The notes under the pieces are model-generated. The model had not been told where the DNA came from. It saw only the letters and a list, made by a program, of their open reading frames with translations, and ran no database searches. Both the position numbers and the translations under genes were made by a program. Positions 61,237-64,000 of a stretch of 64,000 bases of DNA are shown here, piece after piece; within the stretch, counting starts at the first letter, position 1, and the number at the start of each line of letters is the position of its first letter. Source of the stretch: Ruminococcus sp. Its GTDB lineage: Bacteria; Bacillota_A; Clostridia; Oscillospirales; Ruminococcaceae. The stretch covers positions 310,001-374,000 of the forward strand of contig JAFXRZ010000006.1 of NCBI GenBank assembly GCA_017536105.1, written 5' to 3'.

Positions 61237-62931
61237 ATGTTTTGCAATAAATGCGGAAACCAAATTGAAGACGACGCTCTGTTCTGCAAGAGCTGCGGCG
61301 CAAAGGTCGCTGAGACAACTGCCGGACCTGTGCCTGCACCGGCACCTGTTCCGGCACCGGCTGCAAGCCCAAAAAAGAAAGGCTACAAGACTGAGATAAT
61401 CATTCTTGCGGTGGTGCTGGCTGTGGTGCTGGCAGTATCGGCGGTGTTCATCATCAAAGGCAGGAACAAAAAGGACTCGGACGATGATGACGACCGGGGA
61501 AGCTCACGCTCGGCGAAGGGCGATGACGACTACAGCATACCCGATAAGACAGATCTTCCCGACGGAGAGTATTCAGGTATGAGCTCTGTGATCGAAGCTT
61601 CCGACCCTATACAGTCAGGCAGCTGCTCTGTAAGCTTTACCGTTAGAGACGGCAAGATCACCCTTTGCACGGCAACGCTTTATGACGAAGAAGGAACGCT
61701 TAAAGATAATTTCTATTGTCCGCAGAACGAGGACGAAGAGTTCCGAAAGAGAGTTGATGAGGTCGTTGAGGCTGCAAACACTTATGCCGGCGAATTTATG
61801 TATTTCACTAATGTGGATGATATCGATAAGATAGAAGGGGCAGAGGTGATATACGAGCAGTTCAAGGCGGCCGTGGAAGATGCCGTGAAGGATGTTCCGG
61901 CGAAGGAAGAGGATACTTCCGGGGAAGATGAAGTCCCTGATGATATATTCGGGAAGGACGAGAGCTCAGAAGATGATGAAAAGCCGGATGAACCGGATAA
62001 AGACGAAAGCTCCGGGGATGATATGCCCGTTATCATGCCTGGGCTTGAAAAAGAAAAGGATGCCGAGAAATACGCGCAGATCGTTGTTGACAACGAAGCT
62101 CTGTGGCTCGGGGATTTCAGGGAATTCACCCTTTACGGCAACACAGACCTGACCTACACGGGCATACCCAACTGCTGGTTCGAGGATGTTGACATGGACG
62201 GCGAGCTTGAATTTATCTTCGGCGGCTTCAACATGGGAACTCAGGGCGGTATCGGCTACAGGATCTACGAATTCGTTGACGGAGAGATGAAGGCGACTTA
62301 TCCTGATTACGGCTACGGAGTTGACAGAGACGAACCCCTTTACGCAGGCTCCATAAATTCTATTATCCGCAACGATACCGACACCTCCGACCTTACGGGA
62401 TTCAAGGCAGTTCACGGCGAACTTCTGATGAACGAGAACGGGATATGCAGGTATTATTTCCCGACGATATTCAGCTATGTTGACGCAGGCTACAGCATCA
62501 GTTCTCTTATCATAAACAGGTCGGATAACAGCTGTTCAACAGAGAATATAGGCTCTTACTCATACCCCTACTACCTTAACGAAGATCGCGGTCCGGATTA
62601 CCTTATGGGAAGCTACACCGGTCCCGAGGATTATATATCGAGAGAAGAGCTTGCCGAAGGGATCAAGGATCATTTTGCCGGCTTGACTGTTGTCGATGTT
62701 AATATCAAGGCTATCCCCTGCACGTCATTTGCAAGAGAGGTGGATCCCTTGCAGTGCGGATTTGAATATGAATGCTACGAGGATATGAGCAGGAGCGACA
62801 GGCTTGAAGCTTTGAAGGAGTCCTATCTTGCATATTCCAACGAAACTACAGGCAAGCGTTCCGAGCTTTGCGATACGATGCTTGATGATCTTGAAAAGAT
62901 CGGGAACGGGACATATGACCCGGGATATTAA
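61237..62931 (+). CDS. Zinc-ribbon, single-pass membrane protein with acidic extracellular region
   Basis: 564 residues. N-terminal cytoplasmic zinc ribbon (MFCNKCGNQIEDDALFCKSC, two CxxC pairs), a Pro/Ala linker with PAPAPVPAPA, one transmembrane helix (about 53-75), a basic then Asp-rich stretch, a domain opening with LPDGEYSGMSS that resembles FMN-binding/DUF4767-like folds, an acidic Glu/Asp/Ser linker (about 225-265), and a C-terminal beta domain with DVDMDGELEFIFGG, an Asp-rich loop that could bind calcium. Function unknown. RBS AGGAGG. Confidence 0.82.
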   Translation: MFCNKCGNQIEDDALFCKSCGAKVAETTAGPVPAPAPVPAPAASPKKKGYKTEIIILAVVLAVVLAVSAVFIIKGRNKKDSDDDDDRGSSRSAKGDDDYSIPDKTDLPDGEYSGMSSVIEASDPIQSGSCSVSFTVRDGKITLCTATLYDEEGTLKDNFYCPQNEDEEFRKRVDEVVEAANTYAGEFMYFTNVDDIDKIEGAEVIYEQFKAAVEDAVKDVPAKEEDTSGEDEVPDDIFGKDESSEDDEKPDEPDKDESSGDDMPVIMPGLEKEKDAEKYAQIVVDNEALWLGDFREFTLYGNTDLTYTGIPNCWFEDVDMDGELEFIFGGFNMGTQGGIGYRIYEFVDGEMKATYPDYGYGVDRDEPLYAGSINSIIRNDTDTSDLTGFKAVHGELLMNENGICRYYFPTIFSYVDAGYSISSLIINRSDNSCSTENIGSYSYPYYLNEDRGPDYLMGSYTGPEDYISREELAEGIKDHFAGLTVVDVNIKAIPCTSFAREVDPLQCGFEYECYEDMSRSDRLEALKESYLAYSNETTGKRSELCDTMLDDLEKIGNGTYDPGY

Positions 62932-62940
62932 GGCATAAAA

Positions 62941-62972
62941 AAAGGCAGCTGCCCGAAAACAGCTGCCTTTCG
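62941..62972. terminator. Bidirectional terminator between the zinc-ribbon gene and desulfoferrodoxin
   Basis: AAAGGCAGCTG (62941-62951) and CAGCTGCCTTT (62960-62970), perfect 11-bp stem, with A-rich and T-rich flanks. Confidence 0.85.
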
Positions 62973-62981
62973 TATTTTATA

Positions 62982-63362
62982 TTATGCCTTTGCGGACCAC
63001 AGGCCGTGGAGATTGCAGTATGCGTAAACGGTATCGAGGACTTCACCCTCGGCAAGCGTGAACTCGGCTTTGGGAGCTTCGCCCGGCTTGAGATATCTTA
63101 TCTGTCTGCCCTTGTCGGTGGTTATGAGTATCCACTCAATGTAATGGGCATCAAGCATGGGATGCTCTACCTCTCCGACCGTTACGGAAACTTTTGTGCC
63201 GTCAACGGTGAATACGGGGATGTGCTTTTCAGTAGCGGCTTCGGTGGTGCCGGGGACGAGCTCTGTCATAGCTTCTCCGCAGCATCTGAGAGCGCAGAAA
63301 TTCTCGTTGAGATACATAACGCTGCCTCCGCACGCCTTACAAACAAAAAACTTAGGTGTCAT
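62982..63362 (-). CDS. dfx: Desulfoferrodoxin (superoxide reductase)
   Basis: Reduces superoxide to peroxide in anaerobes without making oxygen. 126 residues from ATG 63362 behind AGAGGGG. N-terminal desulforedoxin-like iron site FVCKACGG...RCCGEAM (CxxC and CC). C-terminal reductase site: EKHIPV (His), EHPMLDAHYIEW (two His) and CNLHGLW (Cys, His), all ligands of the Fe(His4Cys) centre. A longer upstream frame overlaps the promoter. Confidence 0.95.
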   Translation of the reverse strand: MTPKFFVCKACGGSVMYLNENFCALRCCGEAMTELVPGTTEAATEKHIPVFTVDGTKVSVTVGEVEHPMLDAHYIEWILITTDKGRQIRYLKPGEAPKAEFTLAEGEVLDTVYAYCNLHGLWSAKA

Positions 63363-63414
63363 TCCGATACCCCTCTTTCTTAACAAATTTTTTCGCAGGC
63401 TCTGCGATGAATAT

Positions 63415-63443
63415 ATTATACCATACAGGTCGGTATTTGTCAA
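63415..63443 (-). promoter_or_regulatory. Desulfoferrodoxin promoter
   Basis: Minus-strand TTGACA (63443-63438), 17-bp spacer, TATAAT (63420-63415), exact consensus. Confidence 0.85.
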
Positions 63444-63498
63444 CCGATACAGAGGGGGGAAAGTCTGCAATATTATAAAAGAATAGAATTTAATCTTA

Positions 63499-63527
63499 TT
63501 GCATTCCGGGTGTTTCTGTGCTACAAT
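63499..63527 (+). promoter_or_regulatory. Promoter of the terminal lipoprotein gene
   Basis: TTGCAT (63499-63504), 17-bp spacer, TACAAT (63522-63527). Confidence 0.6.
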
Positions 63528-63572
63528 TATATGGATAATAAATATAATTTTCGGAGGTGCGGAAACTTATCA

Positions 63573-64000
63573 TGAAAAACAGAAAATATAGGGGGCTGAC
63601 GGCTCTTCTGGCGGCGATGGTTATGCTGTCGGGTTGTTCGGGGTCTGACTCAAGCTCGTCGGACAGCAGCAAGAAGGAAGCCGATGCTTCTCAGGCGGAG
63701 ACCGCTGACAGCGAGACTGATGAAAGCGCTGAGGAAAGCAAACCTGATGAAAAGGAAGACAAGGGCTCGGCTGAGAGGCCGAACTATGATCTGAACGAGA
63801 ACGAAGGGGTCGTCGGGTTCTCGGCTGAGGGCGGTATCTACAAGGAGGCTTTCTCGCTGGAGCTCAGCGGAGAGGGCGATATCTACTACACCCTTGACGG
63901 AAGTGACCCCAGGACAAGCGGCACACGCATAAAGTACGAGAGCGCTGTGGAGATCAAGAGCAGAGCCGGAGACAAGAACGTTGTTTCGGCGGTGCCCACC
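63573..64000 (+). CDS. Lipoprotein with chitobiase-like C-terminal-type domain, 3' end beyond window
   Basis: First 142 codons of a longer gene. Lipoprotein signal with lipobox MLSGC (Cys at residue 21-22), a Ser/Glu/Asp linker, then VVGFSAEGGIYKEAFSLEL and DIYYTLDGSDPRTSGT, the CHB_HEX_C_1-type beta domain. In clostridia this domain often precedes a CotH-type secreted kinase in lipoproteins, which I expect after 64000 but cannot see. GGAGG lies about 13 bp before the ATG, rather far. Confidence 0.8.

Overview
The window reads as a chromosome segment of a low-oxygen, Gram-positive member of the Bacillota (Firmicutes), most likely a Ruminococcus-like member of the Oscillospiraceae. The basis is the Bacillus/Clostridium core-gene order yicC-remA-gmk-rpoZ-priA-def-fmt-rsmB-rlmN-prpC-prkC-rsgA-thiN-spoVM, a set of endospore genes (sipL, spoIVA, spoVM, cotJABC), a desulfoferrodoxin, an ECF-type vitamin transporter, a BspA-like surface protein and moderate GC. 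Species cannot be fixed from sequence reading alone. The window is almost all ordinary chromosome; no phage, plasmid, CRISPR array or tRNA gene was seen.

Layout: (1) 1-4.6 kb, a divergent type II topoisomerase pair (ParE/ParC-like) followed by a 174-bp MITE-like element with 19-bp perfect terminal inverted repeats. (2) 4.7-7.8 kb, sipL-spoIVA, spore-coat basement-layer genes behind a sigma-E-like promoter. (3) 7.8-17.1 kb, minus strand: ireB; pheS-[membrane gene]-pheT under a Phe T-box leader; then queA and tgt (queuosine tRNA modification) with a PAS protein, a GNAT acetyltransferase, a HAD phosphatase and a second small membrane protein. (4) 17.1-20.4 kb, lysine riboswitch then asd-dapA-dapB. 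(5) 20.4-33.5 kb, the long minus-strand core operon from yicC to spoVM; the coaBC and rpe genes found in the Bacillus version are absent. spoVM is a 28-codon gene easily missed. (6) 33.5-41.1 kb, the most interesting region: a cobalamin riboswitch commands a small HNH-repeat protein, a wall-anchored protein combining a transcobalamin-type DUF4430 domain with an alpha/alpha barrel, a second membrane-tethered DUF4430 protein on a poly-Thr stalk, EcfT, a single polypeptide fusing two ECF ATPases to an S-component-like membrane domain, and a HAD phosphatase. This looks like a self-contained Gram-positive cobalamin capture and import system resembling, by convergence or descent, animal intrinsic factor/transcobalamin. 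(7) 41.1-52.1 kb: AI-2E family permease, trpS, two paralogous solute-binding-like lipoproteins without a permease, then DUF951-prfA-sua5-coaE-lytic transglycosylase-M18 aminopeptidase. (8) 52.3-57.3 kb, a 1671-residue BspA-like leucine-rich-repeat surface protein. (9) 57.4-64 kb: cotJABC, RNase P RNA, an LTA-synthase-like sulfatase, a zinc-ribbon membrane protein, desulfoferrodoxin and the start of a lipoprotein that runs off the window.

Regulation visible in the DNA: three RNA switches (T-box, lysine, cobalamin), many near-consensus housekeeping promoters with 17-bp spacers, and strong hairpin terminators at most convergent junctions. All starts were chosen by ribosome-binding site, promoter position and family N-termini; several differ from the longest open frame.
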